Shown in pieces: positions 10,212 through 17,410 of a stretch of 64,000 bases of DNA. The notes under the pieces were generated by a model. That model saw only the letters and a program-made list of their open reading frames with translations. It was not told where the DNA came from and did not search any database. Origin of the DNA: Herbaspirillum sp. SJZ107 (GTDB lineage Bacteria; Pseudomonadota; Gammaproteobacteria; Burkholderiales; Burkholderiaceae_D); contig NZ_VFNH01000001.1 in the NCBI RefSeq assembly GCF_006715485.1, positions 124,001-188,000 on the forward strand, written 5' to 3'. The translations under genes and the position numbers were made by a program. The stretch's first letter is position 1, and each line of letters starts with the position of its first letter.

Positions 10212-11067
10212 CGCGGGCCTCGCCATCGGTGCTAGCTGCGCGCTTCGACTTCATGGCGCGAATGGCGGCATTGAGTTTTTTGACCGTTGTCGTGGTGCCG
10301 CCGTTTTCGCCGTAGGTCTGCATCCATTCCTGCATATCGACCACGGCGGCTTCGGCACATTCGATCAGTTCGGCCAGCGCCTGGTCCCGCACATCGGCCT
10401 GCACCTGGGCGGCCTGCTCGGGCGCTGCCTGGGGCTGGGTGCCAGGAGCGGCGGGCAACGGCATCCAGTGCGTCGGATGGCAGATGCAGTCAAAGCCGTG
10501 CTTCACGCCTTGCCACGACTCCCGCTCGCGGCCCGTATATCGAATAATGTTGATTGTTGGATCGCTGGTCTGTGCAGCGGTCGGGCGATATGCAATCACC
10601 TTCTGGCCAAGTTCCGGCAAGCGCTCATCGACGCTGATCCATGCCGAGGGCTGGGGGCCTTGCTTCGCTGATTGAGCGGCGAGAAGGCGCTCGACGTCGG
10701 CGGTGAGGTAGTAGTCCCCGAGCGGGCACGGCGCCATCGTGGGAGCGTGGCCGCGCACAGCAGAGTACCGCGTCAGCCCTTCGATACTTGCAGCACTCGG
10801 GGAGGCCGGCGGCAGAGGTTTGCCGCTCAAGACGCCCATCAGCGCAGCGTGTACGACGCCGGCATCTTTGATCTCCTGGCCGTTGTAGGTGATGCCGTCC
10901 TTGGTGATGCGCAGGCCGTGCATCACAATGTCCGGCGTAAGTATCGGCGCAGCGGCGATGGCGCCGGTAAGTACGGAACCGACAGGGATGGTGTAGCCCG
11001 ACTCGCCCCACTGCAGCTGGCCAGGTGCGCGCTTGTCGTCGGCCCGGCGGTTCTGTGCGTTATCCAT
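10204..11067 (-). CDS. DUF551 domain protein
   Basis: 287 residues. The segment around residues 142-210 (WISVDERLPELGQKVIAYRP ... THWMPLPAAP) is a clear DUF551 domain, common in lambdoid early-left regions and of unknown function. The C-terminal helix (LAELIECAEAAVVDMQEWM) ends in a Lys/Arg-rich tail. It overlaps its downstream neighbour by 8 bases and its upstream neighbour by 8 bases. Confidence 0.78.
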   Translation of the reverse strand: MDNAQNRRADDKRAPGQLQWGESGYTIPVGSVLTGAIAAAPILTPDIVMHGLRITKDGITYNGQEIKDAGVVHAALMGVLSGKPLPPASPSAASIEGLTRYSAVRGHAPTMAPCPLGDYYLTADVERLLAAQSAKQGPQPSAWISVDERLPELGQKVIAYRPTAAQTSDPTINIIRYTGRERESWQGVKHGFDCICHPTHWMPLPAAPGTQPQAAPEQAAQVQADVRDQALAELIECAEAAVVDMQEWMQTYGENGGTTTTVKKLNAAIRAMKSKRAASTDGEARDE

Positions 11068-11245
11068 TTTGCTTTTTCTCCGTCTGGTCGTCGTTTGCTG
11101 CTGGCTGGGTGGCTGCTTCCTGCGCCTTCGCAGCTGCGGTGTCGCGCCGCGCGCGGGCGTTGTCGCTGGCGATCGCGTCCTCGAAGCGCTGGCGGCGCGA
11201 TACGAATGGCGTCGGGAATGGGTTGTAGGAGCGGCGGCGTTTCAT
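11060..11245 (-). CDS. Small basic phage protein
   Basis: 61 residues from MKRRRSYNPF, highly charged (RRQRFEDAI, ARARRDTAAAKAQEA), with AAGGA and AGAG purine tracts just upstream of ATG. Overlap with the next gene supports it being translated. Function unknown. Confidence 0.5.
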   Translation of the reverse strand: MKRRRSYNPFPTPFVSRRQRFEDAIASDNARARRDTAAAKAQEAATQPAANDDQTEKKQNG

Positions 11246-11264
11246 CTCTTGGTCCTTGTCGTTG

Positions 11265-11390
11265 TTATTGGCGCGCGTCGAGCTGCAGCACTTCACGCTC
11301 AATCGCGATTTCATCCAGGCGCTGGACTTCTGCCAGCAGGCCCAGGAACAGGGTTGCGCCCAGAAGTGCGGCGACGGTCCGGCGGATCAT
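11265..11390 (-). CDS. Small membrane protein, 41 residues
   Basis: MIRRTVAALLGATLFLGLLAEVQ gives a basic N-terminus and one hydrophobic segment (5-20), then an acidic tail. The start codon overlaps the stop of the preceding 37-residue gene as ATGA, which favours coupled translation. Function unknown. Confidence 0.45.
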   Translation of the reverse strand: MIRRTVAALLGATLFLGLLAEVQRLDEIAIEREVLQLDARQ

Positions 11391-11500
11391 TGGCCGAACT
11401 TCGTCGCCACCAGGACGATCGCCTCCACGACACCCAGGATCATCAGGCCGGCGAGCTTGACCTTGGCTGCGGCGAGTTCCCGCTCGGTTACGCGGGTCAC
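11387..11500 (-). CDS. Small membrane protein, 37 residues
   Basis: GTG-started frame with GGAG six bases upstream. A charged N-terminus (TRVTERELAAAKVK) leads to a hydrophobic helix (LAGLMILGVVEAIVLVATKFG). It overlaps its neighbours as GTGA at the start and ATGA at the end. It is in a run of tightly coupled micro-genes, which is the main support. Confidence 0.5.
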   Translation of the reverse strand: MTRVTERELAAAKVKLAGLMILGVVEAIVLVATKFGQ

Positions 11501-11649
11501 AGCACACGCTCCGCAGGAACGCCCAGCACGGTGACGCCCAGGGCGCCTCGGTCATACGCTGCATCCATCAGGGCATTGCGGTCGCCGATGGCGATATACG
11601 GGCGCTGCTTGATGCCGGCGCTGTCGATCACGGTGATGCGGAAAGCCAT
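11497..11649 (-). CDS. Small phage protein, 50 residues
   Basis: Starts MAFRITVIDSAG with AGGAG nine bases upstream. Compact mixed alpha/beta sequence (YIAIGDRNALMDAAYDRGALGVTVL). Function unknown; early-left operon member. Confidence 0.6.
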   Translation of the reverse strand: MAFRITVIDSAGIKQRPYIAIGDRNALMDAAYDRGALGVTVLGVPAERVL

Positions 11650-11716
11650 GCTGTTCTCCTGCGTTTTCGGTGTCGCACTGGCGCCGTGCCGGCGGCTCGA
11701 TATCGAGCGATAGGGG

Positions 11717-12133
11717 TTACATCGAGTTCTGCGCTTCCAGTAGCCGGATCGCCGCGCCGACGATCGCCGCCCAAGTGGCCGCATCCGGGCTTGGGTGGTC
11801 GGCATAGCTCTCGGTGATGTTGCGTCGACCGCCGCCAGCCCCCGCGGACACCGTGCCTTCGTGCGGGTCATGGATAACCGAGATGCCCAAGTCGGTCGAC
11901 AGCGGGCCGGCCGCATTCCAGCTGCGGCGCCAGAAGGGCAGGCCATCATCGCCAGGGCGATACGACGGCGGCATGAACTTGTAGCCGCGCTTCGTGGTCG
12001 GGCGTAGGGTCGTCACCGCGGTTACTAAGTTCGGTACCGCTACGACGTGGCCCATGGCGCGCGCCAGGTCGACCTCTTGGCGGATCGCAGCGCGCAGGTA
12101 GCTGTCAGTCCAGGGTTGCGGAATCGCGTTCAT
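11717..12133 (-). CDS. Phage protein, unknown function
   Basis: 138 residues from MNAIPQPWTD. GGAG is upstream, within the end of the preceding 46-residue gene. Aromatic and Pro-rich centre (KFMPPSYRPGDDGLPFWRR), C-terminal helix (AATWAAIVGAAIRLLEAQ). No recognised family. Confidence 0.6.
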   Translation of the reverse strand: MNAIPQPWTDSYLRAAIRQEVDLARAMGHVVAVPNLVTAVTTLRPTTKRGYKFMPPSYRPGDDGLPFWRRSWNAAGPLSTDLGISVIHDPHEGTVSAGAGGGRRNITESYADHPSPDAATWAAIVGAAIRLLEAQNSM

Positions 12134-12134
12134 C

Positions 12135-12275
12135 TCAAAAGCTCCCAATCAAATTCCAGATGCCGGTGGCCGCAACCGCCAGGCCTGCCGCAACCCAGAT
12201 GCCAACAAACCAGTCAGCGGCGGTGTAGCGGTATCGCGCTTTCTTGCGCGGGGTGTTTTTCCTGCGGTCCTGCAA
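12135..12275 (-). CDS. Small membrane protein, 46 residues, TTG start
   Basis: TTG with GGAG seven bases upstream opens a frame with a very basic first 17 residues (QDRRKNTPRKKARYRY) and one transmembrane helix (DWFVGIWVAAGLAVAATGIW). It ends one base before the next ATG. The positive-inside topology and strong ribosome site support a real gene. Function unknown. Confidence 0.55.
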   Translation of the reverse strand: MQDRRKNTPRKKARYRYTAADWFVGIWVAAGLAVAATGIWNLIGSF

Positions 12276-12318
12276 CGTTCTTCTCCTGTGCGCCCGGCGG
12301 GTGGGCGCGGGGCTGTGA

Positions 12319-12732
12319 CTATCCGCCTACCGCGATTACGCCGGATCGGTCACTGCCGGCGGCGGCGACTTTCTTCCTTGCGCTCATATCTGGCATCTCG
12401 ACGACCTCGAGATCATCGTCGTCCTCCGGCTCTTCTTCGTCACAAGCAAAGAGCCCGCCGCCGAACCCGGAAGCCATCGTCTTGCCGTCGAAGTGCCAGT
12501 ACGAGTAATCCGTGGTGCCGCTGTCGTTCCAGGGCCAGGGCCAGCCATGCTCCGGCAACGTGACGTCGTTGCGGGCAGCGAAAAAACTGCTCACTGCGGC
12601 GCGGTAAGACGCTTCGTCAGTCGCGCTGCGCACCGCCTCAGTGATCCCGTCCGGGTACCCGTCCCAGCCGATGCTGCCGAGCCATTCCGCGTTCTTGCCT
12701 TTGCCTACGTAAAAATCTGCACGAGTTCCCAT
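12319..12732 (-). CDS. Conserved-type phage protein (MGTRADFYVGKG family)
   Basis: 137 residues. The N-terminus MGTRADFYVGKGKNAEWLGS followed by GWDGYPDGI is a pattern I recognise from many proteobacterial phage hypothetical proteins. HGWPWPWNDSGTTDYSYW follows, then an acidic EEEPEDDDDLEVVE tract. AGGAG lies six bases before this ATG, so the further-upstream start is rejected. Function unknown. Confidence 0.7.
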   Translation of the reverse strand: MGTRADFYVGKGKNAEWLGSIGWDGYPDGITEAVRSATDEASYRAAVSSFFAARNDVTLPEHGWPWPWNDSGTTDYSYWHFDGKTMASGFGGGLFACDEEEPEDDDDLEVVEMPDMSARKKVAAAGSDRSGVIAVGG

Positions 12733-12776
12733 TCCGATCTCCTGTCTCGCTGCGCCCAATGCGCCGCCTGATTTCG

Positions 12777-12932
12777 TTACCGAGGCCGATTTGCCTCGCG
12801 CTCTGCCTCAACCATGTGCCAGCCCAACTGGCGCCGAATTTCTTCCAGGCTCGGCGGTGGCCCGTTCTGTTCCTGCCTCTGCTGCATCCAACTACGCACT
12901 TGCTGATTGCTCGGCTTGGTCGTCTGCTGCAT
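12777..12932 (-). CDS. First gene of the early-left operon, 51 residues
   Basis: MQQTTKPSNQQVRSWMQQRQ opens a Gln-rich helical protein ending EAEREANRPR. AGGAG lies six bases before ATG, and the start is about 30 bases downstream of the predicted leftward promoter. In lambda this slot holds N. The protein is small and carries several Arg and Gln residues, but there is no clear Arg-rich RNA-binding motif, so an N-like role is only a possibility. Confidence 0.6.
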   Translation of the reverse strand: MQQTTKPSNQQVRSWMQQRQEQNGPPPSLEEIRRQLGWHMVEAEREANRPR

Positions 12933-12969
12933 CGCTGGCTCCTGGTGAGTTCGCTGCGTTGATGTAGTT

Positions 12970-12998
12970 ACTTTACCCCTAGGTAAAAACTAACGCAA
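12970..12998 (-). promoter_or_regulatory. Predicted leftward early promoter (PL)
   Basis: On the minus strand, TTGCGT (12998-12993), a 17-base spacer and TAAAGT (12975-12970). An operator starts five bases after the -35 box and runs into the -10 box, exactly the geometry of the rightward promoter at 18105. Start of transcription would be near 12963. Confidence 0.6.
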
Positions 12999-13021
12999 GT
13001 AAAAATATACCCTCAGGTAAA
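12972..13021. promoter_or_regulatory. Left operator region (two repressor sites)
   Basis: Two 16-bp palindromes, TTTACC-CCTA-GGTAAA (12972-12987, perfect) and TATACC-CTCA-GGTAAA (13006-13021, one mismatch), with centres 34 bp apart. They match the three sites between the repressor and cro genes at 18076-18131, 5 kb away. Confidence 0.75.
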
Positions 13022-13024
13022 AAT

Positions 13025-13400
13025 ATGTGTAGAATTCGCTTACCGGTCGAGTTCGGCTGGTTGCAAGCCTGGAGCAGGGAGGGGAAACCGCCGACGTCCA
13101 GGGCCAAGTGCCAAGGAAGCCGGAAGGGCAACGCGTGGGTGGTAGTTCGTAGAGCGCGCCGGGGGATCAGGTGGAGACACCTGGAAAGTCTGCGAAACAG
13201 CGAAAGTGTCCGAAAGCGAAAGCATGGGATGCAGGCGCTCTCCACGGAAGCGAGTCTTTTTGACTGGCCTTTAGGGAGGGTGCCGCTCTGGACCTCGGCT
13301 CTGCTGGGATACCCTTAGAACCAGTAACTTAGAAATACCTTCTCAGAACAGCCAAGAATTGATACTTCAACAGTACCTATAGAGGGTGCGGATAAAAAAG
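13025..13400. other. Gene-free, highly structured region beside the left operators
   Basis: About 380 bases with no convincing coding frame. It contains a perfect hairpin CAGGTG-GAGA-CACCTG (13169-13184), AGTC-T5-GACT near 13251-13264, AGGGT (13277-13281) pairing with ACCCT (13311-13315) around GCC/GGC, and many GAAA tracts between 13180 and 13225. This resembles a structured RNA or leader of the gene at 13409, on either strand. No known RNA family recognised. Confidence 0.4.
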
Positions 13401-13408
13401 GTCCGAAA

Positions 13409-13810
13409 ATGTCGGAAAAAATCACGCTGACGCGCTACCTGCAGGGCAGGGGCGAAGTAAAGGCGCTGACGCACATCGAGGCGTTGGCGTTCGGCGTGCC
13501 GTATCCGCTGCAGCCTGGCTGGCCAAGAAAGTACGGCCCGATCGAAATCACCGAGGCCATGCTCGACGATCTGCGAGCGCGGATCGCCACAGCGAAAGGC
13601 TCGACAGCCAGCAAGGCGCAACGTGGCTTGGATGGCCTGATGAGAGCGCAGGAGGAGACGAAACCGGCGCCTGCTGCCGCTCAGGTCCGGCCGGTTACAG
13701 CTGCGCCGCGCGCAGTCCCGGCGTTACCCATGAGGTCGTCGCCAGTGCCAGGCTTCGTTCCACGCCTGGCCCGGCGCTACCGCAAGAGCAAGTCAGCACC
13801 CTGGGCGTAA
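13409..13810 (+). CDS. Phage protein, unknown function
   Basis: 133 residues: MSEKITLTRYLQGRGEVKALTHIEALAFGVPYPLQPGWPRKYG, then a helical stretch, an Ala/Pro-rich linker and a basic tail (RLARRYRKSKSAPWA). AAGG lies before ATG. Its opening residues resemble small phage proteins found near immunity regions. It is rightward and convergent with the cargo operon, with a terminator between. Confidence 0.65.
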   Translation: MSEKITLTRYLQGRGEVKALTHIEALAFGVPYPLQPGWPRKYGPIEITEAMLDDLRARIATAKGSTASKAQRGLDGLMRAQEETKPAPAAAQVRPVTAAPRAVPALPMRSSPVPGFVPRLARRYRKSKSAPWA

Positions 13811-13832
13811 AAAAGCCCGCTCAAGGCGGGCT
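13809..13832 (-). terminator. Terminator of the leftward cargo operon
   Basis: Stem AGCCCGC / GCGGGCT with a five-base loop; on the minus strand it is followed by six T. It would stop transcripts from the 13.84-17 kb cargo genes before they reach the left operators. Confidence 0.8.
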
Positions 13833-13841
13833 GGCTCATGG

Positions 13842-14141
13842 TTATCGTGCTGCGCTACACCGCGTAAGTATCACATGCTTCATAAGCGGCTTAGCGGCAT
13901 CGCTTAGGTTGCTCAGTTTTACTCGCTCGCGGAAGTCCTTCATTCCAATGAAGGCAGCAAGCTGGCCAACACATTCATCCGCAAAAGATGGTGTCAGGCT
14001 CTTGAAGTGAAAGTCAATGTCGATACTCTCGTGCTCTTCGAGTAAGGCGAGTAATTGTCGCCTTGCGCCAGCGCCTACTGGGCGCGAAGTTAGCTCTGGA
14101 GCAATGTCACCAATATCGACTTTAAAAGTTGAAATCATCAT
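13842..14141 (-). CDS. DUF4325 STAS-like protein
   Basis: 99 residues. The pattern of a short beta N-terminus (TFKVDIGDI), a helix with GARRQLLALLEEHESIDIDF, a central beta strand and SFADECVGQLAAFIG matches the STAS-like DUF4325 family. STAS folds act as phosphorylatable antagonists of GHKL kinases in partner-switching pairs such as SpoIIAA/SpoIIAB. Its start overlaps the stop of the ATPase gene by 20 bases, so the two are translated together. The pairing suggests a regulator-antagonist module; the target is unknown. Confidence 0.7.
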   Translation of the reverse strand: MMISTFKVDIGDIAPELTSRPVGAGARRQLLALLEEHESIDIDFHFKSLTPSFADECVGQLAAFIGMKDFRERVKLSNLSDAAKPLMKHVILTRCSAAR

Positions 14142-14985
14142 CGCTCATATCCTCAGGTAGTGGCATCTCGCGGTAAACTTGTCCTATATCTACTGGGCCG
14201 TCCAAATTCCATTCAATTACAAGTAAGGTACCATCCCAGTGCAAATTTGTCTTGATGCTTGTCGTTTTGCCTTTTGACAAACAGAACGCCTCGTGACCAG
14301 ACCTCACGTATAGCACCCCATTGTTCTGCTCAAGGAGTCGGCGCGCTACGTGTAAACCGTAACCCGAGTGTCCCTTGCCTGGCTTGCCTGTAACTCCAAA
14401 TTCTGTTGCCATCTGACAACAATTTTCTTCGTCTAAGCGACCTTTCAGCAGCTCATTCTGCTCCAATGAGTTGCGAATACCGATGCCAGTATCGGCCAGG
14501 CAGATCTGCGCTCGCCGACCCCCGTTCCAGAGTTGAGCGCAGATAAGACCGTAGACCCCGTCAGTGACCTCGCAATGCGAAAAGCAGTTATCAATAAGCT
14601 CTCTCATCATTGTTTGCACTGCATCAATTGTCTGTTCGTTTTCACACACAGACCTGAATAGCAATGCGAGGGCGTTAGACAGCCCCTCCGTCGACCGGAC
14701 ATCACGTAGCAACACGATGGGATGGTACCGGCCCTTTGGCCGTCTAGCTTTGGGCGGGAAGGGCGATGCAATGCCTAACGCTTCCCATAACTGCATGGTG
14801 TCCGCGTACGGTGCAATCTTGTCGTCAATGTTAAGCGTCGTCGGGTTTTGACGGCGGAGCATATGCGCAAGCGTTGCAAGGTGAAACGGCTTAATAAAGC
14901 GCGGGCTGTCGCAAGTACGCGTTTCGCGTAGTTGCTCAAGAGTGGCGAGCCAATAATCAATGTCGGCATGCGATGTGCTATTCAT
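14122..14985 (-). CDS. GHKL-type ATP-binding protein (histidine-kinase-like ATPase)
   Basis: 287 residues. The C-terminal half carries all GHKL boxes: MRELIDNCFSHC (N box), LADTGIGI (G1), and GKPGKGHSGYGLHVARRLLEQ (G2). There is no His phospho-acceptor domain, no sensor and no transmembrane segment. The N-terminal 110 residues are a separate domain (HLATLAHMLRRQNPTTLNI). This resembles anti-sigma-type kinases or stand-alone ATPases more than a sensor kinase. It is translationally coupled to the DUF4325 gene and close to a receiver protein. Base composition is more AT-rich than flanking phage genes. Confidence 0.78.
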   Translation of the reverse strand: MNSTSHADIDYWLATLEQLRETRTCDSPRFIKPFHLATLAHMLRRQNPTTLNIDDKIAPYADTMQLWEALGIASPFPPKARRPKGRYHPIVLLRDVRSTEGLSNALALLFRSVCENEQTIDAVQTMMRELIDNCFSHCEVTDGVYGLICAQLWNGGRRAQICLADTGIGIRNSLEQNELLKGRLDEENCCQMATEFGVTGKPGKGHSGYGLHVARRLLEQNNGVLYVRSGHEAFCLSKGKTTSIKTNLHWDGTLLVIEWNLDGPVDIGQVYREMPLPEDMSDDDFNF

Positions 14986-15099
14986 ACTTCACCGGAAAAT
15001 TATGAGGCGCTTACGGCGGCGACCTGGTTTATAGCCATTTCTCGCTTCGCCAAATTTGTCGATAGTACGCTGTCAGAATAGCAAAAGACTCTCCAATTA

Positions 15100-15666
15100 T
15101 CACGGCGCCGCTGGCCTGGCTGCCTCAATCGCTTTGCGCGCTGACACTGCGCGCTCGGTTGCCGTAACCACAGCAGCAGACACGAACACCGAGTTGCACC
15201 CCATGTCGTCTGAACAGATCAGCTCGATATGCATCCCCTTCGAGTTCCACTGAGCCGAGTGGATGCGCGAGCCCGGGCGCGACTCGCGCGTCGATTGGCC
15301 GAACCGACCAGTAATCGAATTCAGAATTTCGACGAAGCTACTAGCTTGGGCCGTGTGTGCGCTGAACGATTCAAGTGTGCCATCGCGGCTCACGTCGATA
15401 CGGAATGTTGCGTGAGCGGCCCATAGCGGGCGCTTGTCGGAGCCCGGCACAATCACAATGCCGGATTTTGTCCCTTGGTAGGTAGTAGGGGCGTCAACCC
15501 AGCACATCGAGCGAGCATCGGTGCCGACCTCTTTGAACGAACACTGTCGGATTGGCATCTTCAACTTGCCGCCCAGCGGCAGCCCCAGGACGGTCACTGG
15601 CTCGGCCGCATGCGTTGCCGTAGCTGCGCTCAGCAGTAAACCAGCGAGCAAGGGAAGTGCTCTCAT
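15100..15666 (-). CDS. Exported protein, unknown function
   Basis: 188 residues from MRALPLLAGLLLSAATATHAA, a typical signal peptide with probable cleavage after HAA (residue 21). The mature part has four cysteines (QCSF, SMCWVD, ICSDDMGCN) that could form two disulfides in the periplasm. Upstream in-frame sequence is not signal-like. It lies between the ATPase and receiver genes in the cargo block. Confidence 0.65.
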   Translation of the reverse strand: MRALPLLAGLLLSAATATHAAEPVTVLGLPLGGKLKMPIRQCSFKEVGTDARSMCWVDAPTTYQGTKSGIVIVPGSDKRPLWAAHATFRIDVSRDGTLESFSAHTAQASSFVEILNSITGRFGQSTRESRPGSRIHSAQWNSKGMHIELICSDDMGCNSVFVSAAVVTATERAVSARKAIEAARPAAP

Positions 15667-15781
15667 ATTGGTCCCGTGCGGCAGCCCAGCGTGCCGTATC
15701 GCTCGCGCGAGTATAGCTGGGTAAACTTGCCAAAAGCTCACGGATTGTCACTGCATTGAGGAAACGCTGTCAGAAGATCAA

Positions 15782-16162
15782 CTACAGAAGGCCATGACGA
15801 CCAAGCGCCGACCGAAGATCAGCCTTGAACACGTTATAGTCGACAGCTTTGTGAATGAAGTCGTCCGCACCAAGTGCGAGCGCGCGAGCGCGATGCTCGG
15901 CAATTCCAAAGCCGGAGACGATGATCGTTGGGATCAAACCAGCCCCATCAGCATGCAGGCGTTCCATCAGCTCAAAGCCGTCAAGCAGCGGCATTTTGAT
16001 GTCGAGCAGAAGTAGGTCGAAATGGATCGTTTTGAGGAGTCTATACGCCTCCTCGCCGTCATACGCCAGCTTGACCGTGTACTGACTATGAAAGCTTTCG
16101 ACGGCGATGCGGATTAGCATCATGTCGACATCGAAGTCATCGGCAAGAAGAATTTTCTTCAT
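15782..16162 (-). CDS. Receiver-only response regulator
   Basis: 126 residues forming a single CheY-like receiver. The acidic pair is in LLADDFD (Asp8, Asp9), the phospho-acceptor Asp in LLLLDIKMP (about residue 54), the switch Ser in IIVSGFG (about residue 83), and the conserved Lys in DFIHKAVD (about residue 105). No output domain is present, so it works by protein contact or as a phosphate relay. It is 0.8 kb from a GHKL ATPase in the same orientation. Confidence 0.88.
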   Translation of the reverse strand: MKKILLADDFDVDMMLIRIAVESFHSQYTVKLAYDGEEAYRLLKTIHFDLLLLDIKMPLLDGFELMERLHADGAGLIPTIIVSGFGIAEHRARALALGADDFIHKAVDYNVFKADLRSALGRHGLL

Positions 16163-16286
16163 ACATCCGTTTCATAGAGACCTGCAGCTTCAACGAGCGT
16201 CGCCAGCTGGCCAGGTCGAGCCAGACAGCGTAATTTTCTTGTTTGCGCAAGGCCGCAATAGCCTGCGCAGTATGCGTGCAGGCATG

Positions 16287-16520
16287 CTAAGTAGTGACTC
16301 GTACGAATATTTGCTCGGATAGAACGTCTCGAAATTGACCATTACCAATGGAGTAGACGCTCCGTCCATCCAGTGCAATGAAGCTCTTGGTTCCACGGGC
16401 GGGGGTGTGGTGATTGTGCAGCATGGCTTTAGAGGAGCTAACAGTGGTGTACTCAACAATGACGCACCGGTCCCCATCTCTTGCTTCAGCCTCGAAGCGA
16501 TCTGTCTGTTCTTTGCGCAA
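16287..16520 (-). CDS. Small cargo protein, unknown function
   Basis: 77 residues from a TTG start with AGGAG about six bases upstream. Mixed alpha/beta sequence (RCVIVEYTTV, SFIALDGRSVYSIGNGQFRDVL) that looks like a compact globular domain. No family recognised. Confidence 0.5.
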   Translation of the reverse strand: MRKEQTDRFEAEARDGDRCVIVEYTTVSSSKAMLHNHHTPARGTKSFIALDGRSVYSIGNGQFRDVLSEQIFVRVTT

Positions 16521-16616
16521 AATGATCTCCTATTGTTCTTTCGCTAATTGATCGAGCATACGCTACTAAATCGGTAGGGCAGATTCAGTTCCGGAGATCA
16601 TCTATTAGGTTGCTCG

Positions 16617-17051
16617 CTATATGACGCCATCGTTCGGTAAGTCGAGCCACACGCTGTAGTGATCGGCACTGCCACGGATGACCGCGGCACATTCGAAGAT
16701 CAAGGTACGGCCGAGGCCAACGTACGTGGCGGCCCGCCGGAAGTCGCGAGCATTGGCGCGGGGGAGGTAGCCAACAGTGCGGCCCCTTATTGACACTCGA
16801 ATAGCCTGTCGCTCGAATCTGTCGTCACTCTCGAGGATCAGGCGGGCCTGGAGCATCATGTCGATGCCGCCGTCGATTCTCGATCTGCAGATCCGATCCA
16901 GGCCGCCCGAGCAGTCGCTCTCAGGCACCACCTCCACAGCGTATTTGCCGGTCCCAACCAGTCTCGGCACAACTGCGACCTCCGGTTCTCTGGCGCGGAT
17001 CCACAAGATCAATACCAGCAGTACGATCAGCGCAACGACGGTAGGCCACAT
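16617..17051 (-). CDS. Membrane-anchored HIRAN-like protein
   Basis: 144 residues. Residues 1-19 are a transmembrane helix (WPTVVALIVLLVLILWI). The rest resembles a HIRAN domain: VPESDCSGGLDRI, RLILESDDRFERQAIRVSIRGRTVGYLPRANARDFRR. HIRAN domains usually bind DNA ends in helicases and nucleases. A stand-alone membrane version is a recurrent phage or cargo form of unknown role. GAGG lies five bases before ATG. Confidence 0.65.
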   Translation of the reverse strand: MWPTVVALIVLLVLILWIRAREPEVAVVPRLVGTGKYAVEVVPESDCSGGLDRICRSRIDGGIDMMLQARLILESDDRFERQAIRVSIRGRTVGYLPRANARDFRRAATYVGLGRTLIFECAAVIRGSADHYSVWLDLPNDGVI

Positions 17052-17086
17052 ATAAGCCTCGCAATGAACAAGAGAGCAGGTCTCGG

Positions 17087-17293
17087 TTATTCATCATAGG
17101 TTGGTGTACTTACAAAGGTGGTAATTGCGATGATAGCTATCAGACAAACCCATGATAAATGTGTCATGTGGTCCACAAGCTGGGCCTGGATTGCGTAAGC
17201 GAAATATCTCCAATTTCCACAATTTGAAGCTGCACAGAAATATTTATTTGGACATGCCACTTTGTCAGTAAAGTGCGCTAAACTTTGACCCAT
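17087..17293 (-). CDS. Possible small membrane protein
   Basis: From ATG inside the LexA-box edge the frame gives 68 residues with four Cys (VACPNKYFCAASNCGNW) and a C-terminal hydrophobic helix (LSWVCLIAIIAITTFV). No ribosome site is visible, and the 17.05-17.4 kb segment is AT-rich and otherwise gene-free. It may only be spacer holding the promoters of the cargo operon. Confidence 0.25.
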   Translation of the reverse strand: MGQSLAHFTDKVACPNKYFCAASNCGNWRYFAYAIQAQLVDHMTHLSWVCLIAIIAITTFVSTPTYDE

Positions 17294-17312
17294 ACTGTAT
17301 AGATATACAGTA
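17293..17312. promoter_or_regulatory. LexA (SOS) box
   Basis: TACTGTATAGATATACAGTA differs from the E. coli-type optimum at one position and fits CTGT-N8-ACAG perfectly. A TTGACC hexamer (17285-17290) precedes it on the plus strand and TTGAGT (17316-17311) on the minus strand, so it could control either direction. The nearest well-supported gene is the small rightward one at 17411. Confidence 0.85.
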
Positions 17313-17410
17313 CTCAAGGAAGAAAACGAACAGCCGAGCTTGGCGCCCTACAGCACCTGGGCGCCATTGGCGGCACTACACAACGGCAGGAATCTCCAGG
17401 CGGAGGCGTA

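Noticed and set aside
13025..13318. A 97-codon frame next to the left operators
   Set aside because: No proper ribosome site, Arg/Trp-rich sequence without recognisable pattern, and the DNA looks like structured RNA.
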